Shown: positions 9,443-19,516, numbered from the stretch's first letter. The stretch is DNA of 64,000 nt from CANLBN01 sp050633525 (GCA_050633525.1 JBOEGR010000024.1:1-64000); one strand, 5' to 3'. A program made the numbers and translations. The notes: generated by a model not told the origin, from the sequence alone.

Positions 9443-10894
9443 TTAAGCGCTAGGGTAGGTTTTATAATCAACCCCAGACATTTGCTCGAGACAACGCATA
9501 ACCTGACAACTATAACCAAACTCATTGTCATACCAGCAGTAAAGAACACAACTATCATCATCAACAATAGTGGCTTTGCTATCGAATATACAAGCCTTAC
9601 GCGAACCAACAAAATCTGTTGAAACGACTTCAGGTGAGTTAGTAAAATCGATTTGCTGCTGAAGCGGAGAATGCATGGCAATCTCTCGCATGTAGTCATT
9701 CAGCTCTTCTTTCGTTGTCCCCTTCTTTAATTGAAGGTTCAAAATAGCCATGGAGACATTAGGGGTAGGTACTCGAATAGAGTTACCCGTTAATTTACCT
9801 GCAAGCTCTGGAATCGCTTTTTGAACAGCTTTAGCCGCTCCTGTTTCAGTCAGCACCATATTCAAAGGTGCACTTCGGCCGCGACGCTCGCCTTTATGAT
9901 AATTATCAATGAGGTTTTGGTCGTTAGTGTAAGAGTGTACGGTCTCAACATGGCCACGCTTAACACCGTATTTGTCCATCATGGCTTTTAGCACAGGGGT
10001 AATGGCATTAGTTGTACAAGACGCCGCTGAGATAATGGTATCGCTGTCTTCAATAGTATTGTTATTGATGCCATACACTACATTTTTCATATCGCCTTTG
10101 CCTGGTGCAGTAAGCAATACCTTACTAATACCAGCGCACTTCAGGTGCTGCGATAAACCGTCTGCATCACGCCATACACCGGTGTTATCAACCAGAATCG
10201 CGTCTTTAATACCGTAGGCAGTATAATCAACCTCGGCAGGTGAGTTGGCATAAATCACTTTGATTTCTGAACCATTACAGATAAGAGAATTTGTTTCCTC
10301 ATCAACTCGAATAGTACCTTTGAAGCTACCATGTACCGAATCACGGCGTAACAAGCTAGCACGCTTGATGATATCGTCTTTACCGCCATTACGGACAACA
10401 ATCGCTTTTAAGCGAAGTAAATCACCGCCACCGGTTTTCTCTATCAACAAGCGAGCCATTAAACGGCCAATACGACCAAAACCGTAGAGCACAACATCTT
10501 GAGGCTCGGCTAATTGCTTGTCGCTAGAACCAGCAAACTCAGATAGCTCATTTGACACCCAAGATTTCACATCTTCAGGCTCACCAGCATCCATATACTT
10601 AACAGCCAATTTACCCAAATCAATATGGGCAGTACCCAGATCAATCTCAGTCATTGCTTTTAATATTGGGAAGCTTTCAAATTCAGAAAGTTCGTTCTCC
10701 TCAACCTGCCTTACTGCACGGTGGTGCTTCATAATGTCGATCACTGAGCGATTGATCAGTGGACGACCGTAAATATACACTTTTACGTTATTTTCACGGT
10801 ATAGCTTACCAATCATCGGAATCATAGCTTCTGCTAATTCTTCACGTTCTTTCCAATCTTTAAAATAGTCGTCCGGCTTAGGTCGATTCACCAC
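9443..10894 (-). CDS. gap: Glyceraldehyde-3-phosphate dehydrogenase, long form
   Basis: GAPDH of 483 residues, about 145 longer than glycolytic GapA because of an N-terminal helical extension (1-130) before the NAD-binding domain (YGFGRIGRLMARLL). Catalytic Cys293 sits in SAASCTTNAITP; later motifs are NMVLTETGAAKA, SIRVPTPNVS and WYDNEFGYSCQV. This long form is the one found next to mfd in Pseudomonas. It catalyses oxidative phosphorylation of glyceraldehyde-3-phosphate or the reverse; the coenzyme cannot be told from the sequence alone. The start is a GTG at 10894 with AAAGG upstream. Divergent from mfd. A clean terminator follows. Confidence 0.93.
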   Translation of the reverse strand: MVNRPKPDDYFKDWKEREELAEAMIPMIGKLYRENNVKVYIYGRPLINRSVIDIMKHHRAVRQVEENELSEFESFPILKAMTEIDLGTAHIDLGKLAVKYMDAGEPEDVKSWVSNELSEFAGSSDKQLAEPQDVVLYGFGRIGRLMARLLIEKTGGGDLLRLKAIVVRNGGKDDIIKRASLLRRDSVHGSFKGTIRVDEETNSLICNGSEIKVIYANSPAEVDYTAYGIKDAILVDNTGVWRDADGLSQHLKCAGISKVLLTAPGKGDMKNVVYGINNNTIEDSDTIISAASCTTNAITPVLKAMMDKYGVKRGHVETVHSYTNDQNLIDNYHKGERRGRSAPLNMVLTETGAAKAVQKAIPELAGKLTGNSIRVPTPNVSMAILNLQLKKGTTKEELNDYMREIAMHSPLQQQIDFTNSPEVVSTDFVGSRKACIFDSKATIVDDDSCVLYCWYDNEFGYSCQVMRCLEQMSGVDYKTYPSA

Positions 10895-11275
10895 AAAGTA
10901 CCTTTAGTTGAAGGGGGTTAAGAGATTTGAGCTGACAAGTATTTACTACTTAGAGGCCACTGCCCGCATAGGTTAAATGAAGGAAGGCTAACTTGCACAC
11001 AGTCCTGCCAAAATAAGTCCTGCCAATTCGGGCGCACATTATCTTTGTTAATGCGAGCAAGTGCAAGCCTATAACGCCCATAGCACTAAGATCGAAGATA
11101 CAAGCAACACTAAAGAGAAATAAATGCGCATATTTAAACTCGCCTTGCGTATAATTGAATCTATTTTAGGAATTAAGGTGGCCTAGACTTGAACGGTTCT
11201 TACATCATTCTAAATCTAGCCCAGCACTTAATATTGACATAACAAACCCAGCGCCATAAACAGTAACGACACTCA
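10895..11275. promoter_or_regulatory. Divergent gap/mfd intergenic region
   Basis: About 380 bp without a gene between two divergent genes. A plus-strand TATAAT at 11150-11155 is the best -10 candidate for mfd, without a good -35. The codons seen on the minus strand at 11200-11427 overlap mfd and are not considered coding. Confidence 0.35.
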
Positions 11276-14200
11276 ATGCCTTCCGAATCAAATAACGCCT
11301 TGCTATTAAACACCCCTCGCCTCAACACCTTAAAAAACAAACACATATGGAGCGGCCTAAAAGGTAGTGCAAAAGCCTTAGCCATTAGCGAAGCGGCAGC
11401 GGAGGGGCACCCTCTACTTATCGTCACTCCGGATACTGCCAGCGCGTCCCATATCAGTCACGAATTACGTTTTTTTATAGAAGCAAATGAGACACCAGTA
11501 CTACATTTTCCTGACTGGGAAACCCTTCCCTACGATCACTTTTCACCTCACGACGACATTATCTCTGCTCGCCTAGAAAGTCTTCACGCACTAACAAAAC
11601 TAAAACAAGGGCTTGTTGTTGCACCAATTACAACACTAATGACTCGAGTCCCACCCAAAAGTCACTTAAAGAAACACAGCTTACTGTTAAAAAAAGGCGA
11701 TGAATTCAACGTTCAAAAAATGCGAGCTCAACTAGAAGAAGCAGGATACCGCTGTGTAGACACTGTCTATGAACACGGGGAATTTGCTGTCAGGGGCTCC
11801 CTATTTGACCTATACCCCATGGGTAGCGCTCTACCCTATCGCGTCGATTTATTTGATGACACGATTGATACATTAAGAACCTTTGATCCCGAAACACAGC
11901 GTACGATTGAACAAACCGACTCAATCAATTTACTGCCAGCTCGCGAGTTTCCATTAGATAACGAAGGGATTAAACAATTTCGCAATCAATGGCATCAGCG
12001 TTTTGATGTAGATCATCGACAATGTTCACTTTATCAAGATATTAGTGATGGAGTTGCACCGGCAGGCATTGAGTATTATTTACCTTTATTTTTTGAAGAA
12101 ACTGTTTCACTATTTGATTATCTTCCCGATAACACTTGTATCTTTTCATTATCAGGCTTGGAAACAGCAGGGAATCATTATTGGCGAGAAATCAACAATC
12201 GTTATGAAAACCGAAGTGGTGATCTCCAAAGACCCATATTAAAACCAAATGAATTATTTTTTCCTATTAATGAAGTATTTAGTGCCTTTAAAACACTAAA
12301 GCATATTAGCCTTACCGAAAACTCACCCCAAGATTCAACACTGGCCGCTAACGAAACGCTCTTTTCAACTCAACAATTACCTATCTTGGCTATTGATGGA
12401 CAAAGTAACCAACCGTTATTGCATCTAGAAAGTTTTATCAATGAAAATAACAACAGATTATTATTTTGTGTTGAATCCGCCGGGCGTCGAGAAGCGCTAC
12501 TCAGCGTACTGAAACCTCTCGACATCAAACCTGATCATATTCATAACTGGAAGGAGTTTATTGAAAACAACAATTGCACTTATGGCATCATTGAAACACC
12601 GATAGATAATGGATGCTTGTTAAATAAAAATAATATTGCTCTCGTTACCGAAACAGAATTATTCGGACAACAAGTCAAGCAACGTCGACGCCGAAAGACA
12701 TCACAAGACTCAAATGATGCTTTAATCAAAAGCCTAACAGAATTAAATATTGGATCGCCTGTTGTTCATATCGATCATGGTGTTGGTCGATATATCGGTT
12801 TGCAAACAATTGTTGTTGATGAGCAAGAAAATGAATTTTTAACCTTAGAGTATGCAGATAAAGCCAAGCTATATGTGCCTGTTACTCACCTCCATTTGAT
12901 TAATCGCTATGCTGGAAACGAAGAATCGCTCGCCCCCTTACATAAACTTGGTAGCGATCAATGGCAAAGAGCAAAAGATAAGGCCGCAAAAGAAGTACGC
13001 GATGTCGCAGCAGAACTACTCGATATTTATGCTAAACGCGATGCTCGCGAGGGGCATAGCTTCAAATTTAATGAGACTGATTACCAACGATTTTCTGGCA
13101 GTTTCCCATTTGAAGAAACACCCGATCAAGAAGCCGCTATACATGCAGTTATAGGCGATATGAAATCCAAAAAGCCAATGGACCGATTAGTTTGCGGTGA
13201 TGTTGGTTTTGGAAAAACTGAAGTCGCTATGCGTGCTGCATTTATTGCCACAGATGCTAACAAGCAAGTCGCTGTACTAGTACCAACAACACTCTTAGCA
13301 CAACAACATTACGATAATTTTTGTGATCGCTTCGCTGACTGGCCAGTAAATATTGATATGGTCTCGCGTTTTAAAACACCAAAAGAAGTCAAAGCAATTG
13401 AGAAAAAAATCGCCTCAGGACAAATTGATATTCTCATTGGCACACATAAAATTTTGAACTCCGATTTTTCATTTAAGTCTTTAGGTTTATTAATTATCGA
13501 CGAAGAGCACCGCTTTGGCGTTCGTCAAAAAGAAGCCGTAAAGTCATTAAGAAGCGAAGTTGACATTCTAACCTTAACTGCAACCCCGATACCTCGCACC
13601 CTGAATATGGCCATGCATGGCATTCGCGACCTATCCATTATTGCGACACCACCCGCAAGAAGGCTTTCTGTAAAAACTTTTGTGCGACCCTACGATGGCA
13701 GCCTGATTAAAGAAGCCGTTCTCCGTGAGATATTACGTGGAGGCCAAGTCTATTTTTTACATAACGATGTTAAAAGTATCGAAAAAACCGCTAGGGATTT
13801 ACAAGTACTTATACCAGAAGCACGAGTGGCAGTTGCTCACGGCCAATTACGCGAGCGCGAATTGGAACATGTCATGAGCGAGTTTTACCACCAACGCTTT
13901 AATATTTTAGTTTGTAGCACTATTATTGAAACAGGTATCGATGTGCCTAACGCAAATACTATTATTATCGAGCGCGCAGATAAATTTGGTTTAGCGCAGC
14001 TACATCAGTTACGCGGGCGCGTTGGACGCTCTCATCATCAAGCCTACGCTTACCTATTAACACCGCCACCCAAGGTCATGACGGCCGATGCGGAAAAACG
14101 CTTAGAAGCTATCAGCAATGCTCATGACCTAGGAGCAGGCTTTATGCTTGCAACACAAGATTTAGAAATTCGTGGAGCAGGAGAGCTATTGGGCGATGAG

Positions 14201-14758
14201 CAAAGCGGCCAAATGCACACCATTGGCTTTACCCTTTATATGGATATGCTTAAGCAAACAGTCAATGCCTTGAAATCGGGTAAACAGGTAGAGGAAATTA
14301 CGCTAAAAGCTGATAATATTGATATTAATCTCCATATACCGGCCCTGATACCCGATAAGTACATACCCGACGTCCACACACGTCTAGGGCTATATAAACG
14401 TTTATCGACTATTAGCGAAGAAAAAGATTTTCGTGAAATCCAGGTGGAAATGATCGACCGCTTCGGGCTATTACCAGAAGAAGTGAACTATTTGATTGCC
14501 GTCACTCAAATAAAACTGCAAGCAGAAAAAATGGGCATTACCAAGATCGACGCCAGTGAACATCAAGGAAAGATTGAATTTTCCTCTGACCCCAATGTCG
14601 ATCCATTAACAATCATTAAGATGGTACAAAACCAACCACAAAGCTATCAACTTAAAGGCGCAAATCGGTTATTATTCATAGAACATATGCATAGCGCAGA
14701 ACACAGAATAGAAGCTGTACAACAATTACTCGACCACCTAAACACTAGTGATAAATGA
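11276..14758 (+). CDS. mfd: Transcription-repair coupling factor Mfd
   Basis: DNA translocase of 1160 residues (E. coli 1148) that removes RNA polymerase stalled at lesions and recruits UvrA. Order: UvrB-homology domain (1-350), RNA-polymerase-interaction domain near 480-560 (VVHIDHGVGRYIGL), RecG-like superfamily 2 helicase with Walker A GDVGFGKTE near 639-646, DEEH box near 741 (IIDEEHRFG), TATPIPRTL, motif VI HQLRGRVGRSHHQAYAYL, and a C-terminal autoinhibitory domain. No strong ribosome binding site precedes the ATG. The stop overlaps the next gene, so the two are translationally coupled. Confidence 0.97.
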   Translation: MPSESNNALLLNTPRLNTLKNKHIWSGLKGSAKALAISEAAAEGHPLLIVTPDTASASHISHELRFFIEANETPVLHFPDWETLPYDHFSPHDDIISARLESLHALTKLKQGLVVAPITTLMTRVPPKSHLKKHSLLLKKGDEFNVQKMRAQLEEAGYRCVDTVYEHGEFAVRGSLFDLYPMGSALPYRVDLFDDTIDTLRTFDPETQRTIEQTDSINLLPAREFPLDNEGIKQFRNQWHQRFDVDHRQCSLYQDISDGVAPAGIEYYLPLFFEETVSLFDYLPDNTCIFSLSGLETAGNHYWREINNRYENRSGDLQRPILKPNELFFPINEVFSAFKTLKHISLTENSPQDSTLAANETLFSTQQLPILAIDGQSNQPLLHLESFINENNNRLLFCVESAGRREALLSVLKPLDIKPDHIHNWKEFIENNNCTYGIIETPIDNGCLLNKNNIALVTETELFGQQVKQRRRRKTSQDSNDALIKSLTELNIGSPVVHIDHGVGRYIGLQTIVVDEQENEFLTLEYADKAKLYVPVTHLHLINRYAGNEESLAPLHKLGSDQWQRAKDKAAKEVRDVAAELLDIYAKRDAREGHSFKFNETDYQRFSGSFPFEETPDQEAAIHAVIGDMKSKKPMDRLVCGDVGFGKTEVAMRAAFIATDANKQVAVLVPTTLLAQQHYDNFCDRFADWPVNIDMVSRFKTPKEVKAIEKKIASGQIDILIGTHKILNSDFSFKSLGLLIIDEEHRFGVRQKEAVKSLRSEVDILTLTATPIPRTLNMAMHGIRDLSIIATPPARRLSVKTFVRPYDGSLIKEAVLREILRGGQVYFLHNDVKSIEKTARDLQVLIPEARVAVAHGQLRERELEHVMSEFYHQRFNILVCSTIIETGIDVPNANTIIIERADKFGLAQLHQLRGRVGRSHHQAYAYLLTPPPKVMTADAEKRLEAISNAHDLGAGFMLATQDLEIRGAGELLGDEQSGQMHTIGFTLYMDMLKQTVNALKSGKQVEEITLKADNIDINLHIPALIPDKYIPDVHTRLGLYKRLSTISEEKDFREIQVEMIDRFGLLPEEVNYLIAVTQIKLQAEKMGITKIDASEHQGKIEFSSDPNVDPLTIIKMVQNQPQSYQLKGANRLLFIEHMHSAEHRIEAVQQLLDHLNTSDK

Positions 14759-15510
14759 GCATGAAAAGACACATAACAAGCATTTTATTGAAATCGAATA
14801 CTAGAGCCCACTCTTTTAAACGCATACTGACCAGCCTTGTATTTGCTTTCAGCATCCTATGCGCCCCCGCTCTATTCGCTCAAAACGAAGGTAGATGGTA
14901 TACCGTAGAATTATTGGTTTTTAAGCGCACAGGGGGTGAAGCATTTACAGAAGAAAACTGGCCCAGCAATATAGAGCTATCCTACCCTCGCTTTTACCAA
15001 TATTTAAAATCTGCAGACTCCGGCAATTTTAGCCTACGACCAAGCAACACCCATAAGCTAGGTGGATTTAATTACACATTACGTAAAGATAATAACTATA
15101 AAGTGCTGACTCATAAATCTTGGCGCCAACGCATGGATAGAGAAAGTAAATCACCGGCCATTGTTATCAGTGGTGGCGAATCCATAGACGGACACAGAGA
15201 ACTAGAAGGTACGATAAAAATTCATATCGCTAGGTATTTACATGTTTCTACTGACTTGTGGCTGACACAAGGAAAGGAAGGAAGCAATTTGACATGGCCA
15301 GTTGTGCCGACAAAGCCCGGTAGCTCCTCAAGCCGTTCTTCAAACAAAGACAATTCAAACGATGTATCTTCAGCTCAAACAAGCTTTAACTTAAGGAGTT
15401 ACCCAGTCGCTACGCTAAGAGAGCGTAGAAGAATGCGCAGTAAAGAACTGCACTATATTGATCATCCGTTAATGGGTGTATTAATACTATTTACACCCAT
15501 AGGCGGATAA
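14755..15510 (+). CDS. CsiV-like secreted protein downstream of mfd
   Basis: Protein of 251 residues with a long N-terminal signal (charged start, hydrophobic core about 25-38, cleavage near ALFAQ-NEG). The mature part begins RWYTVELLVFKR, resembling the CsiV family of periplasmic peptidoglycan-binding proteins found next to mfd in Pseudomonas relatives. The family name comes from Shewanella work on cell shape and division; a role here is inferred. The ATG overlaps the mfd stop, and a second in-frame ATG lies two codons on. A 9-bp inverted repeat (ATGGGTGTA/TACACCCAT, 15472-15500) lies in its last codons, facing the convergent cold-shock gene only 2 bp away. Confidence 0.7.
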   Translation: MSMKRHITSILLKSNTRAHSFKRILTSLVFAFSILCAPALFAQNEGRWYTVELLVFKRTGGEAFTEENWPSNIELSYPRFYQYLKSADSGNFSLRPSNTHKLGGFNYTLRKDNNYKVLTHKSWRQRMDRESKSPAIVISGGESIDGHRELEGTIKIHIARYLHVSTDLWLTQGKEGSNLTWPVVPTKPGSSSSRSSNKDNSNDVSSAQTSFNLRSYPVATLRERRRMRSKELHYIDHPLMGVLILFTPIGG

Positions 15511-15512
15511 AC

Positions 15513-15737
15513 TTAAACACATTGTACGTCTTCTGCCTGTAAGCCCTTTTCGCCTTCAGCTAAACTAAACTCAACGCTCTGACCTTCGTTGAGAGAACGA
15601 AAACCATCACCACGAATGTTGCGGTAGTGCACGAAGATATCTTCTTGGTGCTCATTTGCCGCAATAAAGCCATAACCTCTAGCATTGTTGAACCATTTGA
15701 CTACGCCATTTTCACGGCTTTTTTCAAGATCAGACAT
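15513..15737 (-). CDS. Cold-shock domain protein (CspA/CspD type)
   Basis: Single cold-shock domain of 74 residues from the ATG at 15737 (a TTG at 15746 is possible but sits too close to the AAGGG site). RNA-binding motifs are RNP1-like KWFNNARGYGFI and RNP2-like DIFVHY, followed by SLNEGQSVEFSL. Such proteins bind single-stranded RNA or DNA and act as RNA chaperones or antiterminators. It resembles CspD in sequence length and in the NARGYGFI element, but this does not prove a CspD-like replication role. Convergent with the csiV-like gene. Confidence 0.88.
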   Translation of the reverse strand: MSDLEKSRENGVVKWFNNARGYGFIAANEHQEDIFVHYRNIRGDGFRSLNEGQSVEFSLAEGEKGLQAEDVQCV

Positions 15738-15871
15738 ACTAAACAAAACCCTTTTGTATTTATTGATAATGCTTTTCTCTAACGAGAAAATTGGTTCGAT
15801 TATTGTCTTTGATCAACTATCTTATGTCTACCGGCTTAGGTTGAATATGGTGAAAATTTTAGTGACGTACT

Positions 15872-16636
15872 TCATAAAAATTGCAATAAGTTAGGCAACA
15901 ATGTTTTTATCTTCGTCATATTCTTTTTAACCGTGTTCATAATATCAATCATTGATATCGGATCTTGCGACACTCCCGCTGACCAATTTACCACCGTAAC
16001 AATAGCCGCATAGTCGATACCCAACTCTCTTGCTAAGGCAGCCTCGGGCATAGCTGTCATACCCACAATATCGCAACCATCACGCTTTAAACGCTCTATT
16101 TCAGCTGCCGTTTCCAAACGAGGCCCTTGTGTACAACCATAGACCCCGCGACCCACGATATCGATATCAGACTCTTGAAAGAATTCGATAATTTGCTTTC
16201 TTAACGCTTGATTAAACGGATTAGCAAAATCAATGTGTTCTACATTTTGAAAAGTTTCATCCAAAAGCTGTTTTTGTCGTCCATCATAAAAAGTATGCTC
16301 TCTATCGTAAGTGTAATCGATGATTTGATCAGGAATAACGATCGTGTCAGGTGACATAAGTGGTGTAATACCACCGACCACATTGAATGAAATAATTTTT
16401 TTAACGCCTAACTCTCTTAACAACCACATGTTGGCGCGATAATTCACTTTATGGGGAGGTAAATAGTGGCCAGCCCCGTGACGAGGTAGAAACAAACAGG
16501 GGGAATTACCTAAACTACCACTCAATGCTGGACCAGAATGAGCCCCATAAGGGGTTTCTCTAAAAATGGCATCATTAACGACCAATGTGTCGAAAGTATC
16601 AAAGCCAGAACCGCCAATTATTGCTGTTAACGTCAT
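15872..16636 (-). CDS. S-methyl-5'-thioinosine phosphorylase-like enzyme (MTAP/PNP family)
   Basis: Nucleoside phosphorylase of 254 residues with the family elements GGSGF (8-12), phosphate-binding PRHGAGH (51-57), GCTQGPRLET (168-177) and GMTAMPEA (192-199). Methylthioadenosine phosphorylases have paired Asp residues in the base pocket; here the equivalent segment reads VVNWSAG with Asn217, which fits a 6-oxopurine such as methylthioinosine. P. aeruginosa PA3004, at the same position in its genome, is known to be such an enzyme. The neighbouring hpt would turn the released hypoxanthine into IMP. Substrate is inference; the fold is secure. Confidence 0.82.
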   Translation of the reverse strand: MTLTAIIGGSGFDTFDTLVVNDAIFRETPYGAHSGPALSGSLGNSPCLFLPRHGAGHYLPPHKVNYRANMWLLRELGVKKIISFNVVGGITPLMSPDTIVIPDQIIDYTYDREHTFYDGRQKQLLDETFQNVEHIDFANPFNQALRKQIIEFFQESDIDIVGRGVYGCTQGPRLETAAEIERLKRDGCDIVGMTAMPEAALARELGIDYAAIVTVVNWSAGVSQDPISMIDIMNTVKKNMTKIKTLLPNLLQFL

Positions 16637-16690
16637 AATATTTCTCTACTGTTATATTTTATTTATCAGCTTAGCTGTTGCTCTTTATAT

Positions 16691-17242
16691 TTATTTATCA
16701 TTTAAAGCATATATGCCGGGAGCATTACGATAACGACCTTGATAGTCTAACCCAAAACCAAATACATAAACATCGGGGACATTTAGCGCCACATAATCAG
16801 GTTTTTCCTGTGTTAATTTTCTTTGATGTTGCTTATCAAGCAAAACCACAGTAATCACCTCTCTCGCTCCCTGCTTAACACAATACTCTTTCACTTCTGA
16901 GATGGTAATACCTTCGTCGAAAATATCATCAACAAGAATCACCGTTTTATTCTCCAAGTTACTTGCGGGATACTGTTTCCATTCTAATTCATGCCCCACG
17001 GTTTGATTGCGGTAACGGGTTGCATTAACCGAATCCAACTGAATCAAAAAGGTAAGCTTGATCAACAGGTGTGCCACGGTAACAGTGCCACCCTGTAATA
17101 TATTGATTAATGTAACCTCTTCATCCTTAAAGCGTTGATTTAATTTTTCAGCAACAGACTCTAAAGCAGTATCAAGCTCTTCAAAACTATAGATCAATTT
17201 TGCCGATTGCGGTAGTACGCACTCTATAGAAGTGGCTGCCAT
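16691..17242 (-). CDS. hpt: Hypoxanthine(-guanine) phosphoribosyltransferase
   Basis: Purine salvage enzyme of 183 residues from the ATG at 17242, whose first base is the last base of the upstream mscS-like stop (TAATG). An upstream in-frame start at 17305 would lie within that gene and is rejected. The PRPP loop VDDIFDEGIT is at 104-113, and the region VTLINILQGGTV is the substrate-facing hydrophobic strand and loop. Expected to convert hypoxanthine and/or guanine to nucleotides. Located between an mscS-like gene and the thioinosine phosphorylase gene (54-bp gap), which suggests joint salvage of polyamine-pathway by-products. Confidence 0.9.
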   Translation of the reverse strand: MAATSIECVLPQSAKLIYSFEELDTALESVAEKLNQRFKDEEVTLINILQGGTVTVAHLLIKLTFLIQLDSVNATRYRNQTVGHELEWKQYPASNLENKTVILVDDIFDEGITISEVKEYCVKQGAREVITVVLLDKQHQRKLTQEKPDYVALNVPDVYVFGFGLDYQGRYRNAPGIYALNDK

Positions 17243-18345
17243 TAAGAAACTTCTCCAGATAAATGAGCACTCGCAACATGTAATGTCGATGTAGGGAAAG
17301 CACATTCCGCCCCGTTCGATTCGATGATCTCAATTATTTTCAACATAACATCCTGTTTGATTTCATGAAACTCAATCCAGTTGGTCGTTTTAGTAAAGGT
17401 GTAAATAAAGAAGTCCAATGAGGATGGTGCAAAGCTATTAAAGTTAACAATTAATGTTTGGTTTGTATCGATATCAGGATGCTCGGTTAACATACTTTTA
17501 ACTTGGCTAACGATAGATGACATTTTTGATGCATCATCGTAACGTATACCAATCGTTTCTTTAATACGACGATTCAACATTCTAGAAGGGTTTTCTAGTG
17601 ATATTTGGGTAAAAGTACCGTTAGGAACATACAGCGGGCGCTTATCAAAAGTACGAATTCGCGTTAAACGCCAACCGATATCTTCGACCGTACCTTCTAT
17701 TTCTTTATCCGGAGAACGAACCCAATCACCTACTTTAAACGGTCTATCTAGATAAATTGTTAGGCCGCCAAAAAAGTTGGCTAATAAATCTTTTGCGGCA
17801 AAGCCCACTGCAATACCACCGATTCCACCAAAGGCAAGTATTCCAGAAATACTATAACCTAAGTTTTGCATAACAATGAGAACAGAAGTAATAAAAATTG
17901 AAGCGCGAATCAATTTACCAATAGCTCTTGCGGTGGTTGGGTCGACAGACGCAGAACCAGCCACAGGTTTCGTAAAATTCTTCTCAACCGTTTTAACCAA
18001 ACGAACGAGAAACCACGTCAGTAAAACAACAAAACCTAACTCCCTTAATTTAGCGGTAAATAACTCAATAGAGGATTCAACATTTAATGCCACTAAGTCA
18101 GCAGCATATGAAATACCCATCAGCCAAATAAAAACACGCACAGGTGGCTGCAACGCGCCCACCAAACCATCATCCCATGGGGTACGAGTAAGCTGCGCTT
18201 TTGCCTCTAGTTTTTTTAACCCCCGCCTAACAAAAAAAGCAACAACCAAGGTTACTAACACCAATAAAAACACATGTACAATCCATGCGTATTCATAATT
18301 TGACCAAGCTAAAATAGTATCTTTAATTTCTAACACAAAGTTCAC
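17242..18345 (-). CDS. MscS-family mechanosensitive channel
   Basis: Membrane protein of 367 residues. Four or so N-terminal helices (20-170) precede the pore-lining segment rich in Gly and Ala (GGIGGIAVGFAAKDLLANFFGG) and the cytoplasmic beta domain starting at DRPFKVGDWV, with a C-terminal alpha-beta domain ending near 360. This is the small-conductance mechanosensitive family (closer in layout to YnaI/YbdG types than to 286-residue MscS). Likely releases solutes on osmotic downshift. It is 19 bp downstream of nagZ and overlaps hpt, so a nagZ-mscS-hpt transcript is likely. Confidence 0.9.
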   Translation of the reverse strand: MNFVLEIKDTILAWSNYEYAWIVHVFLLVLVTLVVAFFVRRGLKKLEAKAQLTRTPWDDGLVGALQPPVRVFIWLMGISYAADLVALNVESSIELFTAKLRELGFVVLLTWFLVRLVKTVEKNFTKPVAGSASVDPTTARAIGKLIRASIFITSVLIVMQNLGYSISGILAFGGIGGIAVGFAAKDLLANFFGGLTIYLDRPFKVGDWVRSPDKEIEGTVEDIGWRLTRIRTFDKRPLYVPNGTFTQISLENPSRMLNRRIKETIGIRYDDASKMSSIVSQVKSMLTEHPDIDTNQTLIVNFNSFAPSSLDFFIYTFTKTTNWIEFHEIKQDVMLKIIEIIESNGAECAFPTSTLHVASAHLSGEVS

Positions 18346-18364
18346 TCTAATTTGTTACAGGTAA

Positions 18365-19390
18365 TTAACTTAAAGTTGACAACAATTTTTGAGAAAGCTG
18401 CCAACGTTGCTGCTGCTTTAAGGCAGAAAAATCCAAGCGTTTCGATGAACGCATAACGCCGAAACGCTGCTGGGATTGCGGATCTAAAAATGGATTTAAT
18501 TCATCTGATTGCTCAAGGACCTCAATAGCTCCCTCACGATTATTACACACTAAAATCATGTCACACCCAGCAGACAACGCAAGCTTGGCTCGGTCAATAA
18601 AACCGCCACCACTCGCAGCGCCCTCCATACTTAAATCATCACTAAAAATAACTCCCTCAAAACCAAGCTGGTTTCGCAATATAGACTGCAACCAATGTTG
18701 AGAAAACCCAACCGTATGCTCAGGATCTATTTTTGGAAATAAGATATGAGCCGGCATCATAGCATCTAGTTTCTGAATTAATGTGACGAAAGGCAGTAAA
18801 TCCTTAGCGGCGATATCTTCGAAGCTTCTTTGATCAATGGGCAAGCCCACATGACTATCAATCGTTACACTGCCATGGCCAGGAAAATGCTTTCCCGTTG
18901 AAGCCATTCCCGTTTCATGCATGCCATCGATCCAAGCACCAGCTAAAGCAATAGCTTCATCAGATTCGCGCGAAAATGACCTGTCAGCGATAACCTCACA
19001 TTGAGCATCATCTAAGTCAAGCACAGGCGCAAAGCTAAAATCAATACCTACCGCCAACAACTCTGACGCCATCAACCATGCACTATCTTTCACGAGTGCC
19101 AAAGCCGCTTTGGGGTTCTTACAATAAAGCGGTAGAAACTGCTGCATAGCTGGGATACGCGTAAACCCTGCTTTAAAACGTTGTACACGCCCCCCCTCCT
19201 GATCAACAGCTATCAACAAATCGGGCCTAATTTGCCTTATAGAATCGCTTAGAGCCTTAATTTGCTCGGGTGATTCGTAGTTTCTCGCAAAATAAATCAC
19301 CCCGCCCACCATTGGATGCAGTAACAATTCTTTTTCATCTGAGCTCACTACAAGCGAATCTAAATCGAGCATTAACGGCCCAATGGACAT
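18365..19390 (-). CDS. nagZ: Beta-N-acetylhexosaminidase NagZ
   Basis: Cytosolic glycoside hydrolase family 3 enzyme that removes N-acetylglucosamine from recycled muropeptides. The ATG at 19390 (341 residues) has AAGG upstream and gives the usual start MSIGPLMLDLDS; an ATG at 19411 is less likely. Family motifs: AVDQEGGRVQR, the catalytic His-bearing loop KHFPGHGSV, and the nucleophile region SDDLSMEGA. NagZ generates the anhydro-muropeptide signal for AmpR-controlled beta-lactamase in relatives; no ampC or ampR is seen here. Divergent from lexA, with no psrA gene between them, unlike Pseudomonas. Confidence 0.95.
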   Translation of the reverse strand: MSIGPLMLDLDSLVVSSDEKELLLHPMVGGVIYFARNYESPEQIKALSDSIRQIRPDLLIAVDQEGGRVQRFKAGFTRIPAMQQFLPLYCKNPKAALALVKDSAWLMASELLAVGIDFSFAPVLDLDDAQCEVIADRSFSRESDEAIALAGAWIDGMHETGMASTGKHFPGHGSVTIDSHVGLPIDQRSFEDIAAKDLLPFVTLIQKLDAMMPAHILFPKIDPEHTVGFSQHWLQSILRNQLGFEGVIFSDDLSMEGAASGGGFIDRAKLALSAGCDMILVCNNREGAIEVLEQSDELNPFLDPQSQQRFGVMRSSKRLDFSALKQQQRWQLSQKLLSTLS

Positions 19391-19516
19391 AATAACAACC
19401 TTAATAATCAAGTACTTGCGATATATTTTAACGCAAACAGTGCTAAAAATGACTCAACATACGGGAACATAAGCCGTAGCGTCAAGCCAACAAAATAAAG
19501 AAATCTTAATAAGTGC

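Noticed and set aside
15472..15500. 9-bp inverted repeat in the last codons of the csiV-like gene as a terminator
   Set aside because: No T run follows on either strand and it lies within coding sequence.
15685..15894. Plus-strand frame of 69 codons upstream of the cold-shock gene
   Set aside because: It overlaps the cold-shock start region and has no family signal; more likely the untranslated leader region of the cold-shock gene on the other strand.
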